From Cronobacter condimenti 1330 (lineage in GTDB: Bacteria; Pseudomonadota; Gammaproteobacteria; Enterobacterales; Enterobacteriaceae), in contig NZ_CP012264.1 of NCBI RefSeq assembly GCF_001277255.1, forward strand, positions 2,914,001-2,978,000: a stretch of DNA of 64,000 bases. The letters are read 5' to 3'. The notes under the pieces were generated by a model that saw nothing but the letters and a program-made list of their open reading frames with translations, ran no database searches and had not been told where the DNA came from. The position numbers and the translations under genes are program-made. The first letter of the stretch is position 1; every line of letters starts with the position of its first letter. Below, in pieces: positions 1-8,655 of the stretch.

Positions 1-2250
1 AGCCAGGAACGCATTAACCTGGATAAAATTCATCGTGTTCTGGACTGGGCTGCAGAAGGTCTGCATAACGTCTCCATCTCCCAGGTAGAACTGCGTTCTC
101 ACATTCAGTTCTACGACGGCATTAAAACCTCCGATATTCATGAAACCATCATCAAGGCGGCGGCAGACCTGATCTCCCGCGATGCGCCGGACTACCAGTA
201 CCTGGCCGCGCGCCTGGCGATTTTCCATCTGCGTAAAAAAGCGTATGGCCAGTTCGAGCCGCCGAAGCTGTACGACCATGTCGTGAAGATGGTAGAGCTT
301 GGCAAGTATGACCATCACCTGCTGCAGGATTACAGCGAAGACGAGTTCGCGCAGATGGACGGCTTTATCGACCACTGGCGTGATATGAACTTCTCTTACG
401 CGGCGGTGAAGCAACTCGAAGGGAAATACCTGGTTCAGAACCGCGTGACCGGCGAGATCTACGAAAGCGCGCAGTTCCTCTACCTCCTGGTCGCAGCGTG
501 CCTGTTCTCCAACTATCCGCGCGACACTCGCCTGGATTATGTGAAGCGCTTCTACGACGCGGTCTCCACCTTTAAGATTTCGCTGCCAACGCCGATCATG
601 TCGGGCGTGCGTACCCCTACCCGTCAGTTCAGCTCGTGCGTTCTGATCGAGTGCGGCGACAGCCTGGATTCCATCAACGCGACCTCCAGCGCCATTGTGA
701 AATATGTCTCCCAGCGTGCGGGGATCGGCATCAACGCGGGCCGCATTCGTGCGCTCGGAAGCCCGATTCGCGGCGGCGAAGCGTTCCACACCGGTTGCAT
801 TCCGTTCTACAAGCATTTCCAGACTGCGGTGAAGTCCTGCTCTCAGGGCGGCGTTCGCGGTGGCGCGGCAACGCTGTTCTACCCAATGTGGCATCTGGAA
901 GTTGAAAGCCTGCTGGTGTTGAAAAACAACCGCGGCACCGAAGCCAACCGCGTGCGTCACATGGACTATGGCGTGCAGATCAACAAGCTGATGTATCAGC
1001 GTCTGCTGAAAGGCGAAGACATCACCCTCTTCAGCCCGTCCGACGTGCCAGGCCTGTATGATGCGTTCTTCGCCAATCAGGACGAGTTCGAACGTCTGTA
1101 CACCAAATATGAGCAGGATGACAGCATCCGCAAACAGCGTATTAAAGCCTCTGAGCTGTTCTCGCTGATGATGCAGGAGCGCGCCTCTACCGGCCGTATC
1201 TACATCCAGAACGTGGATCACTGCAACACCCACAGCCCGTTCGATCCGGTTGTCGCGCCGGTGCGCCAGTCCAACCTGTGCCTGGAAATCGCGCTGCCGA
1301 CCAAACCGATGGAAGATGTGAACGACGAGAATGGCGAAATCGCGCTCTGCACCCTCTCCGCGTTCAACCTGGGCGCTATCGAGAGCCTGGACGAGCTTGA
1401 AGAGCTGGCCATCCTCGCGGTTCGCGCGCTTGACGCCCTGCTGGACTACCAGGATTACCCGATCCCGGCGGCGAAACGCGGCGCGATGGGCCGCCGTACC
1501 CTCGGTATTGGCGTGATTAACTTCGCGTACTATCTCGCGAAGCACGGCGTACGCTACTCAGACGGCAGCGCCAACAATCTGACGCACAAAACGTTTGAAG
1601 CGATTCAGTACTTCCTGCTGAAAGCCTCTAATGACCTGGCGAAAGAGCAAGGCGCGTGCCCGTGGTTCAACGAAACCACCTACAGCAAAGGCATCCTGCC
1701 GATCGACACGTACAAAAAAGATCTGGATGCGATTGCGAACGAGCCGCTGCATTACGACTGGGAAACCCTGCGCGAATCTATTCAGACGCATGGCCTGCGT
1801 AACTCCACGCTCTCCGCGCTGATGCCATCTGAAACCTCTTCGCAGATCTCGAACGCGACCAACGGCATCGAGCCGCCGCGCGGCCACATCAGCATCAAGG
1901 CGTCAAAAGACGGTATCCTGCGTCAGGTAGTGCCGGACTACGAAGCGCTTAAAGATAAATATGAGCTGCTGTGGGAAATGCCGGGCAACGACGGTTATCT
2001 GCAACTCGTGGGCATCATGCAGAAATTTATCGACCAGTCGATTTCTGCTAACACCAACTACGACCCGACGCGTTTCTCGTCCGGCAAAGTGCCGATGCAG
2101 CAGTTGCTGAAAGATCTGCTGACGGCGTATAAGCTCGGCGTGAAAACGCTGTATTACCAGAACACCCGCGACGGCGCGGAAGATGCCCAGGATGACCTGG
2201 CGCCATCCATTCAGGATGATGGCTGCGAAAGCGGGGCATGTAAGATTTAA
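1..2250 (+). CDS. nrdA: ribonucleoside-diphosphate reductase 1, alpha subunit (5' partial)
   Basis: Large subunit of class Ia ribonucleotide reductase, which converts NDPs to dNDPs in the cytoplasm with NrdB. The reading frame is open from base 1, and comparison with the 761-residue E. coli protein implies that only about 12 N-terminal residues lie outside the window (749 seen). Active-site cysteines are visible in SSCVLIECGD (window residue about 213), NLCLEIALP (about 427) and LCTLSAFNL (about 450). The redox-shuttle pair is in the C-terminal CESGACKI, and the radical-transfer tyrosines are in TLYYQNT. The N-terminal ATP-cone is almost complete. It is followed by nrdB after 140 bp, the usual operon. 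Identification is secure; the true start cannot be seen. Confidence 0.98.
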   Translation, partial: SQERINLDKIHRVLDWAAEGLHNVSISQVELRSHIQFYDGIKTSDIHETIIKAAADLISRDAPDYQYLAARLAIFHLRKKAYGQFEPPKLYDHVVKMVELGKYDHHLLQDYSEDEFAQMDGFIDHWRDMNFSYAAVKQLEGKYLVQNRVTGEIYESAQFLYLLVAACLFSNYPRDTRLDYVKRFYDAVSTFKISLPTPIMSGVRTPTRQFSSCVLIECGDSLDSINATSSAIVKYVSQRAGIGINAGRIRALGSPIRGGEAFHTGCIPFYKHFQTAVKSCSQGGVRGGAATLFYPMWHLEVESLLVLKNNRGTEANRVRHMDYGVQINKLMYQRLLKGEDITLFSPSDVPGLYDAFFANQDEFERLYTKYEQDDSIRKQRIKASELFSLMMQERASTGRIYIQNVDHCNTHSPFDPVVAPVRQSNLCLEIALPTKPMEDVNDENGEIALCTLSAFNLGAIESLDELEELAILAVRALDALLDYQDYPIPAAKRGAMGRRTLGIGVINFAYYLAKHGVRYSDGSANNLTHKTFEAIQYFLLKASNDLAKEQGACPWFNETTYSKGILPIDTYKKDLDAIANEPLHYDWETLRESIQTHGLRNSTLSALMPSETSSQISNATNGIEPPRGHISIKASKDGILRQVVPDYEALKDKYELLWEMPGNDGYLQLVGIMQKFIDQSISANTNYDPTRFSSGKVPMQQLLKDLLTAYKLGVKTLYYQNTRDGAEDAQDDLAPSIQDDGCESGACKI

Positions 2251-2252
2251 AA

Positions 2253-2340
2253 AGGTCGTTGACCTGAAGCAACCCTCTTCCCGGTGAAGGGGGTTTCTCA
2301 TTTCCCCCTCGCCCCTTCGGGGAGAGGGCCGGGTGAGAGG
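2253..2340 (+). repeat. hairpin cluster between nrdA and nrdB
   Basis: Three inverted repeats follow the nrdA stop. AGGTC/GACCT is at 2253-2265. ACCCTCTTC/GAAGGGGGT is at 2272-2294 and is followed by TTTCTCATTT, which resembles a weak intrinsic terminator. CCCTCGCCCC/GGGGAGAGGG around a TTCG loop is at about 2306-2328 and is followed by ccgggtgagagg. The last resembles a GC-rich palindromic element dispersed in enterobacterial genomes (from memory). They may tune the NrdA:NrdB ratio or stabilise mRNA; that is inference. Confidence 0.55.
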
Positions 2341-2390
2341 CCGGTGCAAACCGCCTCTTATCAACAAAGCCGTTTCACAGGATTTACGTC

Positions 2391-3521
2391 ATGGCCTACA
2401 CCACATTTTCACAGACGAAAAACGATCAGCTTCTTGAACCCATGTTCTTTGGCCAGCCGGTCAACGTGGCGCGTTACGATCAGCAAAAATATGAAATTTT
2501 CGAAAAGCTTATCGAGAAGCAGCTGTCGTTCTTCTGGCGTCCTGAAGAAGTGGACGTGTCGCGCGACCGCATCGACTTCCAGGCACTGCCGGAGCATGAA
2601 AAACATATTTTCATCAGCAACCTGAAATACCAGACGCTGCTCGACTCCATTCAGGGCCGCAGCCCGAACGTCGCGCTGCTGCCGCTTATCTCTATCCCGG
2701 AGCTGGAAACCTGGGTAGAAACCTGGGCGTTTTCCGAGACCATCCACTCGCGCTCTTACACCCATATCATCCGCAACATCGTTAACGATCCGGCGGTAGT
2801 ATTTGACGACATCGTCACCAACGAGCAAATCCTGAAGCGCGCCGAAGGCATTTCGCATTACTACGACGATCTGATCGAGATGACCAGCTACTGGCACCTT
2901 CTGGGCGAAGGGACTCACAGCGTGAACGGTAAAACCGTCACCGTGAGCCTGCATGAGCTGAAGAAAAAGCTCTACCTGTGTCTGATGAGCGTGAACGCGC
3001 TGGAAGCCATTCGCTTTTACGTGAGCTTCGCCTGCTCTTTCGCGTTCGCTGAACGTGAACTCATGGAAGGCAACGCCAAAATCATTCGCCTTATCGCCCG
3101 TGACGAAGCGCTGCACCTGACCGGCACCCAACATATGCTGAATCTGATGCGCAGCGGCGAAGACGATCCTGAAATGGCTATCATTGCCGAAGAGTGCAAA
3201 CAGGAGTGCTACGATCTGTTTGTTCTGGCGGCGCAGCAGGAAAAAGAGTGGGCGGAATACCTCTTCCAGGGCGGTTCAATGATCGGCCTGAACAAAGATA
3301 TTCTGTGCCAGTACGTTGAGTACATCACCAATATCCGTATGCAGGCAGTCGGCCTGGATCTCCCCTTCAAAACCCGCTCGAACCCGATTCCGTGGATCAA
3401 CACCTGGCTTGTCTCTGACAACGTGCAGGTCGCACCGCAGGAAGTTGAAGTTAGCTCCTATCTGGTCGGTCAGATCGATTCTGAAATCGACCACGACGAC
3501 CTGAGCAGCTTCCAGCTCTGA
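2391..3521 (+). CDS. nrdB: ribonucleoside-diphosphate reductase 1, beta subunit
   Basis: Small subunit of class Ia ribonucleotide reductase, holding the di-iron centre and the stable tyrosyl radical that starts catalysis in NrdA. The 376 residues equal the E. coli length. Counting Met, the metal ligands and radical site are visible as D85 in LLDSIQ, E116 and H119 in [10 protein letters not shown], and radical Tyr123 in the same motif. The second ligand set is in NALEAIRF and RDEALHLTG. The C-terminal tail ending DDLSSFQL is the NrdA-docking peptide. An AGGA ribosome site lies upstream of the ATG. One base separates its stop from yfaE, the cluster-maintenance ferredoxin. Confidence 0.98.
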   Translation: MAYTTFSQTKNDQLLEPMFFGQPVNVARYDQQKYEIFEKLIEKQLSFFWRPEEVDVSRDRIDFQALPEHEKHIFISNLKYQTLLDSIQGRSPNVALLPLISIPELETWVETWAFSETIHSRSYTHIIRNIVNDPAVVFDDIVTNEQILKRAEGISHYYDDLIEMTSYWHLLGEGTHSVNGKTVTVSLHELKKKLYLCLMSVNALEAIRFYVSFACSFAFAERELMEGNAKIIRLIARDEALHLTGTQHMLNLMRSGEDDPEMAIIAEECKQECYDLFVLAAQQEKEWAEYLFQGGSMIGLNKDILCQYVEYITNIRMQAVGLDLPFKTRSNPIPWINTWLVSDNVQVAPQEVEVSSYLVGQIDSEIDHDDLSSFQL

Positions 3522-3522
3522 T

Positions 3523-3777
3523 ATGGGTCGTATTACGCTTCGCGTGACGGGCACCGAGCTGTCGTGCCCGGACGAGCACCCTTCCTTGTTAGTGGCACTG
3601 GAGTCGCATGCGGTGATGGTAGAGTACCAGTGCCGCGAAGGATATTGCGGCTCGTGTCGCTGTAAGCTGGTCGCAGGACAGGTGCAGTGGCTCACCAAAC
3701 CACTGGCATTTATACAGGAAGGCGAGATTTTGCCGTGCTGCTGTAAACCGCAGGGCGATATTGAGATAGAAATGTAA
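3523..3777 (+). CDS. yfaE: 2Fe-2S ferredoxin for NrdB cofactor maintenance
   Basis: An 84-residue plant-type [2Fe-2S] ferredoxin, the same length as E. coli YfaE, which is known to supply electrons for regenerating the diferric-tyrosyl cofactor of NrdB. The ligand cysteines are in YQCREGYCGSC (C37, C42, C45) and in the PCCC run (72-74). The C-terminal end GDIEIEM matches the family. The ATG begins one base after the nrdB stop, so translation is probably coupled. E. coli has inaA after this gene; here the convergent glpQ follows directly. Confidence 0.96.
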   Translation: MGRITLRVTGTELSCPDEHPSLLVALESHAVMVEYQCREGYCGSCRCKLVAGQVQWLTKPLAFIQEGEILPCCCKPQGDIEIEM

Positions 3778-3837
3778 CCCGTTAAAAGGGGCATGTGGGT
3801 GCCGGACGATGATGCAAATAAGGTTGTCGGCGGTGTT

Positions 3838-3871
3838 TTTGGGTGGCGCTGCGCTTACCTGACCTACAAAG
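3838..3871 (+). repeat. REP-like palindromic element (degenerate)
   Basis: The stretch gggtggcgctgcgc followed by ttacctgacctacaaa resembles the REP units of enterobacteria, which often read GGGTGGCGCTGCGCTTACCCACC and end in CTACAAA. The right arm here (ttacctgacc) is imperfect, so the stem is weakened. It lies in the 3' intergenic space between convergent yfaE and glpQ, a normal REP position. The assignment is by eye from memory. Confidence 0.5.
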
Positions 3872-3885
3872 CTTTCTGCCAGGTG

Positions 3886-3915
3886 TAAAAAAAGGGCCTT
3901 ACGGCCCTTTTTGTT
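3886..3915. terminator. bidirectional intrinsic terminator, yfaE/glpQ
   Basis: An AAAGGGCC-TTAC-GGCCCTTT type stem is flanked by an A-run on the left and a T-run on the right, so it can end transcription from both sides. It lies just before the glpQ stop codon and about 110 bp after yfaE. Confidence 0.85.
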
Positions 3916-4974
3916 TTACGGTTTGTCGTTTAAAAACTGCACGGCTTTGTCCGGAAAATCGGTAAACAACCCGTCCACATCCGCCTTGTGATACAGCACG
4001 TCATAAAGCTGATTTACGTCCGCCGCGTAATCCGGCAACTGGTCGGCGCGCACCGTATACGGGTGCACCTGCAGATGGCTGTCGTGCGCCTCTTTCGCCA
4101 TCGCGGTGAGCGTCACGTTCTCTTTGGTTGAACCTTCGGCTACCAGCATATGGTAATCCGGCCCAATACCATCGGCATACTGCGCGATTTGCTTCATGGC
4201 GCCGGGTTTGAACATCCAGTCATAGCGATAGTTCACCCACTTGCCGTCCGCCTGTTTCTCCTGGGTTTCATTCCAGTCGGTATAGGCGATAAGCTGCACC
4301 AGCTTCAGATCCATTCCCAGTTTCGGCTCAAGCGTATTCTTGATGCGCTTGAGTTCGTTTGCATCAAAGCATTGCAGATAGACCTTATCCTGCCTGGTGG
4401 TATAGCCATATTTTTTCAGCGTTTCCAGCGTCTTTGCGGCGATGTCCTTGCCTTCCTGATGATGGAACCACGGCGCTTTTATCTCCGGGTAGATGCCGAT
4501 ATTTTTACCCGTTGAGTGATTCAGCCCCTGCACAAATTCTATCTCTTCCTCAAAGGTATGCACCCGAAAGTCCGATTTGCCCATCGGGAAGCGCCCCGGA
4601 AAGGTCTGCACCTTTTTACCGTTTTCCAGCTCAAAGCCTTCGGTAAACGCCAGCGATTTAATCTCGGCGAGCGTAAAATCGATCGCGTAGTAGCGGCCAT
4701 CCTTGCGCGCCCGGTCCGGGAAGCGGTCGGCAACGTCGGTCACGCGGTCCAGATAGTGGTCGTGCAACACCACGAGCTGGTCATCCTTCGTCATCACCAG
4801 ATCCTGCTCAAGGTAATCGGCGCCCTGCGCATAGGCCATCGCTTTGGCCGGCAACGTATGTTCTGGCAGATAGCCGCTGGCGCCGCGATGCGCAATCACC
4901 AGCTTATCTGCCGCCAGCGCATTTGCCGACATCACACTAATCGCCAGCGCCGCCAGCGTCATTTTCAGTTTCAT
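3916..4974 (-). CDS. glpQ: periplasmic glycerophosphodiester phosphodiesterase
   Basis: Hydrolyses glycerophosphodiesters (deacylated phospholipids) in the periplasm to glycerol 3-phosphate and an alcohol. The glycerol 3-phosphate is then imported by GlpT, encoded just upstream. The 352 residues match the family (about 358 in E. coli). A signal peptide is clear, with likely cleavage after MSANALA. The GDPD catalytic motif HRGASGYLPEHT follows at about residue 29, and the partner motif EQDLVMTKDDQLVVLHD at about 56-72. An AAGGAG site precedes the ATG. Only 9 bp separate it from glpT, so the two form the glpTQ operon. Confidence 0.97.
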   Translation of the reverse strand: MKLKMTLAALAISVMSANALAADKLVIAHRGASGYLPEHTLPAKAMAYAQGADYLEQDLVMTKDDQLVVLHDHYLDRVTDVADRFPDRARKDGRYYAIDFTLAEIKSLAFTEGFELENGKKVQTFPGRFPMGKSDFRVHTFEEEIEFVQGLNHSTGKNIGIYPEIKAPWFHHQEGKDIAAKTLETLKKYGYTTRQDKVYLQCFDANELKRIKNTLEPKLGMDLKLVQLIAYTDWNETQEKQADGKWVNYRYDWMFKPGAMKQIAQYADGIGPDYHMLVAEGSTKENVTLTAMAKEAHDSHLQVHPYTVRADQLPDYAADVNQLYDVLYHKADVDGLFTDFPDKAVQFLNDKP

Positions 4975-4983
4975 CGGTGCTCC

Positions 4984-6336
4984 TTATCCGCGTTTCGCCT
5001 GCGTTTCATGGTGGTGTTTATGCTCGCCAACCATCACGATAATCAGCAGCAAGACCGCCAGGATGCTGCCACCAATCATCACCATAAAGCCGCCATCCCA
5101 GCCGAAGAAATCGACGGTATATCCGACGATAGCGCTCGCTGCGACAGAGCCACCAAGATAACCGAACAGACCGGTAAAGCCGGCTGCGGTGCCTGCCGCT
5201 TTTTTCGGCGCCAGCTCCAGCGCGTGCAGGCCGATTAACATCACCGGGCCGTAAATCAGGAAGCCGATAATAATCATGCAGGCCATATCGACATTAGGGT
5301 TGCCCGGCGGATTGAGCCAGTAAACAACTGTGGCTATCGTCACCAGCGTCATGAAAAACACACCGGTGGCGCCGCGGTTACCGCGAAAGACTTTGTCCGA
5401 CATCCAGCCGCAGATCAGCGTGCCGGGGATACCTGCATATTCATAGAAGAAATACGCCCACGAGGATTTATCCAGCGCGAAATGCTTCACCTCTTTTAAA
5501 TAGGTCGGTGACCAGTCGAGAATGCCGTAGCGCAGCAGGTAGACAAAGACGTTAGCGATAGCGATGTACCACAGCAGCTTGTTTGGCAGCACGTACTGCA
5601 TAAAAATTTGCTTCGCGGTCAGTTCTTCTTCGTGCTTGTCGCTGTAGTCGTCCGGGTAGTCGTTTTTATACTCTTCAATCGGTGGCAAACCGCAGGACTG
5701 CGGCGTGTCGCGCATCAGCGCGAAAGCGATAATCGCCACCAGAATCGCCCCGAACGCAGGCATATAGAGTGCCGCATGCCAGTCGTTAAACCACGCCATA
5801 CCGAGCAGGAACAGCAGCGGCGGAATGCCGCCGCCCACGTTATGGGCGCAGTTCCATACTGACACAATCCCGCCACGCTCTTTCTGCGACCACCAGTGCA
5901 CCATTGTGCGCCCACACGGCGGCCATCCCATGCCCTGAAACCAGCCGCACAGGAACAGCAGCACGAACATCACCATAATGCTGGACGTCGCCCAGGGTAC
6001 GAAGCCCATAAACAGCATCACTGCCGCAGCAAGGATCAGCCCCGCCGGGAGGAAAACGCGCGGGTTCGAGCGGTCAGAGACCGAGCCCATAATGAATTTT
6101 GAAAAACCATAAGCAATGGAGATGCCGGACAGCGCAAAGCCCAGATCGCCACGAGAGAACCCCTGCTCTACCAGATACGGCATCGCAAGGGCAAAGTTTT
6201 TACGCACCAGATAGTAAGCGGCATAGCCGAAGAAAATCCCCATAAAAATCTGCCAGCGCAGGCGACGATAGAGCGGATCTATCTCGCCGTCAGGCAGCCT
6301 TGCGCGATGCGGGGCGGGTTTAAAAATACTTAACAT
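4984..6336 (-). CDS. glpT: glycerol-3-phosphate:phosphate antiporter
   Basis: Inner-membrane major facilitator that exchanges cytoplasmic phosphate for external glycerol 3-phosphate and also admits fosfomycin. It is 450 residues against 452 in E. coli, with near-identical text such as [15 protein letters not shown] and [17 protein letters not shown]. Twelve membrane spans are expected. A GTG three bases further out (6339) is also open, but the AGGAG sits 6 bp before the ATG at 6336 and E. coli starts MLSIFKPAP, so the ATG is chosen. In E. coli this gene is divergent from glpACB; here the upstream neighbour is yfaY on the same strand. Confidence 0.97.
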   Translation of the reverse strand: MLSIFKPAPHRARLPDGEIDPLYRRLRWQIFMGIFFGYAAYYLVRKNFALAMPYLVEQGFSRGDLGFALSGISIAYGFSKFIMGSVSDRSNPRVFLPAGLILAAAVMLFMGFVPWATSSIMVMFVLLFLCGWFQGMGWPPCGRTMVHWWSQKERGGIVSVWNCAHNVGGGIPPLLFLLGMAWFNDWHAALYMPAFGAILVAIIAFALMRDTPQSCGLPPIEEYKNDYPDDYSDKHEEELTAKQIFMQYVLPNKLLWYIAIANVFVYLLRYGILDWSPTYLKEVKHFALDKSSWAYFFYEYAGIPGTLICGWMSDKVFRGNRGATGVFFMTLVTIATVVYWLNPPGNPNVDMACMIIIGFLIYGPVMLIGLHALELAPKKAAGTAAGFTGLFGYLGGSVAASAIVGYTVDFFGWDGGFMVMIGGSILAVLLLIIVMVGEHKHHHETQAKRG

Positions 6337-6681
6337 CACTGTCTCCTGCTTATTTGGATGTAGATTTATTCGTTTTGCTTATGTTTCCTTTGCGAGCGTG
6401 ATAGTAGGCAAAAAGGATTATTTATGCTGTGAAACATCGCACAAATTGTTACAGAAATATGACAACCGAACACAAAAGCGCATCACGCCGCGTTATATTT
6501 TTCGCTTTATGCGCGTTTACTTTCGTTTAAGCCCAAAAAGCAGGGAATGGTGCACCCGCATTGTGCAGAGGAAGAAAAGGAAAAGACGTCAGACGCGTTG
6601 TGTTTAAGAGAAGAACATGAAGGAACCACGGAGGGGAAAAGAGCGGGACGCCGGCCTGAGCCGCTGACGCCCCGATGAGTG
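6337..6681. other. intergenic region glpT-yfaY, 345 bp, no gene
   Basis: This is the glpT promoter region, holding the CRP-like site at 6428-6443 and a weak GlpR-like inverted motif near 6380-6400. The part nearest yfaY shows no convincing open frame or terminator. In E. coli the divergent glpACB operon starts here; no remnant of glpA was recognised. Confidence 0.6.
6428..6443. promoter_or_regulatory. CRP-like site upstream of glpT
   Basis: TGTGA-AACATC-GCACA matches the CRP consensus TGTGA-N6-TCACA in 9 of 10 positions. It lies about 92 bp before the glpT start. E. coli glpTQ is known to be CRP-activated and GlpR-repressed, which fits. A possible degenerate GlpR operator (ATGTTTC...CGAGC) lies at about 6380-6400 and is weaker. 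Confidence 0.6.
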
Positions 6682-7878
6682 TTATACCGTAAGTGTATCG
6701 ACGACCTGCACCCAGCCCTGGCTTGCCGTCACGTCCTGGCCGTTTAACCAGCGGCGCACCAGCGTAAGCGCCATCATCGCGCAAATCTCCTGACGGATGC
6801 GCAGCGCGTAGCGGCTGGCGTTAACGCGCAGGCGCACGGCCTGAGTGCCCTGCGGCGTGGTCAGCGCAATATTTATCTCGTCATCTTCGAAACTTGCGAT
6901 GCTGAGCGCCAGATCGGCGAGATGGCGGCTGCGGCGATCCACATTCCAGTGGGCGGTCTGGGCAAGCGTCTCCACCTGCGCCGGCAGCACTTCGCTTGCG
7001 AGCAGCGGCGCTTCCGCCCCCGAAAGCTGTAGCGCCAGCAGCCCGGCGGTGAACTGCTCGCTGAGCGTGATACTGAGCTGTTGCTCACGCAGGCAACGGG
7101 CAATCTGGAATGGCAGGGTTTCGGTGCCTTCAAAAATCAGGCTGTCCCCCGCCACCTCACGCACTGCCGGCCACAACGCTTCCATCTCCTCGCGCCGCGC
7201 GGCCGGGCCCGTTAGCTTAAGTTCAATAATCGGCGTCGAGGAGCGGTAGCCCATGACTACATCCGGCGGCAGGGTCAGCGTATCCAGCTGTGCCGCAAGA
7301 TCGCTTTCTGAACGCCCGAACGTGGTCAGACGCAGGCAGAGCGGCGGCTCCGGAATGGTAAATCGCGCACGCAGGCGCGGCAGGATCTCATGCTCGACCA
7401 TTCGCTTAAATTCGAACGGCACGCCAGGCGTGAAGAAAATCAGACAGCGATTGAGCGTGATGGCAAAACCGCAGGCGGTACCCACCGGGTTGTCTATCAT
7501 CTCGCTGCCTGCCGGCAACAACGCCTGCTTGCGGTTGCTCGGGGCCATCACCCGCCCGCGCTCAGCAAAAAAACGCTCCATTTGTGCAAGCCAGCCCTCA
7601 TGCAGCTCCAGCGCCACACCGGCCGCGCGGGCTGCCGCTTCAGCGCTTAGATCGTCGCTCGTCGGCCCCAGACCGCCATTAACAATAAGAATATCGGCGT
7701 GCTGACTGCGCTCGGTCAGCGCCGCTACCAGTGAATCCAGGCTGTCGCCCACGGTGTTGCGGCGGGTTAACGGCAATCCCTGATTAAAAAAGAGCTCGGC
7801 AAGCCAGGCGGCGTTGGTATCGACAATCTGACCATGCAGCACTTCATCGCCGGTCGAGAGCATTTCTGTCTGTAGCAT
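6682..7878 (-). CDS. yfaY: CinA-like protein YfaY (MoCF-biosynthesis/nicotinamide-nucleotide amidase-like family)
   Basis: A 398-residue CinA-family protein close to E. coli YfaY (400). The N-terminal molybdopterin-binding-like fold is visible in EMLSTGDEVLHGQIVDTN, NGGLGPTSDD and FTPGVPFEFKRMVE. The C-terminal half corresponds to the PncC-like deamidase domain (SITLSEQFTAGLLALQL), but E. coli YfaY is generally considered catalytically uncertain, so the function is not assigned. A GGAG site precedes the ATG. It keeps the E. coli order yfaZ-yfaY on the same strand. Apart from glpT-yfaY adjacency, nothing indicates regulation. Confidence 0.9.
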   Translation of the reverse strand: MLQTEMLSTGDEVLHGQIVDTNAAWLAELFFNQGLPLTRRNTVGDSLDSLVAALTERSQHADILIVNGGLGPTSDDLSAEAAARAAGVALELHEGWLAQMERFFAERGRVMAPSNRKQALLPAGSEMIDNPVGTACGFAITLNRCLIFFTPGVPFEFKRMVEHEILPRLRARFTIPEPPLCLRLTTFGRSESDLAAQLDTLTLPPDVVMGYRSSTPIIELKLTGPAARREEMEALWPAVREVAGDSLIFEGTETLPFQIARCLREQQLSITLSEQFTAGLLALQLSGAEAPLLASEVLPAQVETLAQTAHWNVDRRSRHLADLALSIASFEDDEINIALTTPQGTQAVRLRVNASRYALRIRQEICAMMALTLVRRWLNGQDVTASQGWVQVVDTLTV

Positions 7879-7933
7879 TATTTTCTCCGCATGAAGGAAC
7901 GGCTTTACTATAGCGCGCAGAGAAAGGAAGGAG

Positions 7934-7964
7934 GAAAAAAACAGGCGCAGCGGATAACTGCGCC
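7934..7964 (-). terminator. intrinsic terminator after yfaZ
   Basis: Read on the minus strand, GGCGCAG-TTATCCG-CTGCGCC is followed by TGTTTTTTTCC. It begins about 8 bases after the yfaZ stop. It separates yfaZ from yfaY. Confidence 0.8.
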
Positions 7965-7971
7965 CGGAAAA

Positions 7972-8514
7972 TCAGAACCCTGCGCTCACGCCAAGGTACG
8001 GGCCATCGGCCACTTTGCTGTCGCGATCGCCATCTTTACCGGTCATATTGATATAACGGTAACCGGCTTCCACGCTAAGCGGACGGAACAGAGAGAAACG
8101 TGCGCCCGCGCTGGCTTCCTGGTAGTCGTTCACGCCGCTGGAGAGCGAATCCGGCGAGTAGTAGTAGTCGCCAAACAGCGAGACGCGCTGCCCGATATCC
8201 CAGCGCACGCCGCCGCCAACCGCCGCCGCGTAACCTTCACTGCCCTCGTTCGGGTTCAGATAGATAGCTTTCACGCCCGGCGTGACCATAAACGGCCCAA
8301 GCGGCATGTTGAAGCCCAGGCCAACGCCCACGATATCCCCGTGATCGTCATTATGTGCCCAGTTGCCGGTCAGCTGCAGGCCGCTGCTTTCGGTGCCGAA
8401 ACCTGCGCCCAGATTAGTGTAATGCTCGCCCACGGAGCCATTGACGCTCACGGCGCCTGCCTGCGTGGCCGCCAGCAACAAGCCAGCGATTGCTAAACGA
8501 ATAGTATTTTTCAT
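7972..8514 (-). CDS. yfaZ: YfaZ-family outer-membrane protein
   Basis: A 180-residue predicted outer-membrane beta-barrel of the YfaZ family; its substrate or role is unknown. The start at 8514 gives a typical signal peptide (KNTIRLAIAGLLLAATQAGA, cleaved before VSVNG). The upstream extension in the same frame has no secretion signal and no family match. Alternating aromatic/hydrophobic strands and a C-terminal phenylalanine (LGVSAGF) are typical of barrels that are assembled by the BAM complex. The run GEHYTNLGAGFGTESSGL matches E. coli YfaZ. The ribosome site is weak. Its own promoter and terminator are visible, so it is probably monocistronic. Confidence 0.88.
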   Translation of the reverse strand: MKNTIRLAIAGLLLAATQAGAVSVNGSVGEHYTNLGAGFGTESSGLQLTGNWAHNDDHGDIVGVGLGFNMPLGPFMVTPGVKAIYLNPNEGSEGYAAAVGGGVRWDIGQRVSLFGDYYYSPDSLSSGVNDYQEASAGARFSLFRPLSVEAGYRYINMTGKDGDRDSKVADGPYLGVSAGF

Positions 8515-8563
8515 TCCATGTGTCTCAAAAAAAAGAAAAAGGACCCTGTAAATGCAACGCGGC

Positions 8564-8591
8564 ATTGTACCCGTATCCCGCATGCAATCAA
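8564..8591 (-). promoter_or_regulatory. candidate sigma70 promoter of yfaZ
   Basis: On the minus strand, TTGATT (8586-8591) and TACAAT (8564-8569) are separated by 16 bp, about 50 bp before the yfaZ ATG. Found by eye; no transcript evidence. Confidence 0.45.
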
Positions 8592-8655
8592 TGCGGGGCC
8601 GTCTGTGCGTCGCGGTAGCGCCCTAAAAAAGAGAAAACATCTATGCCGGAGCGCA

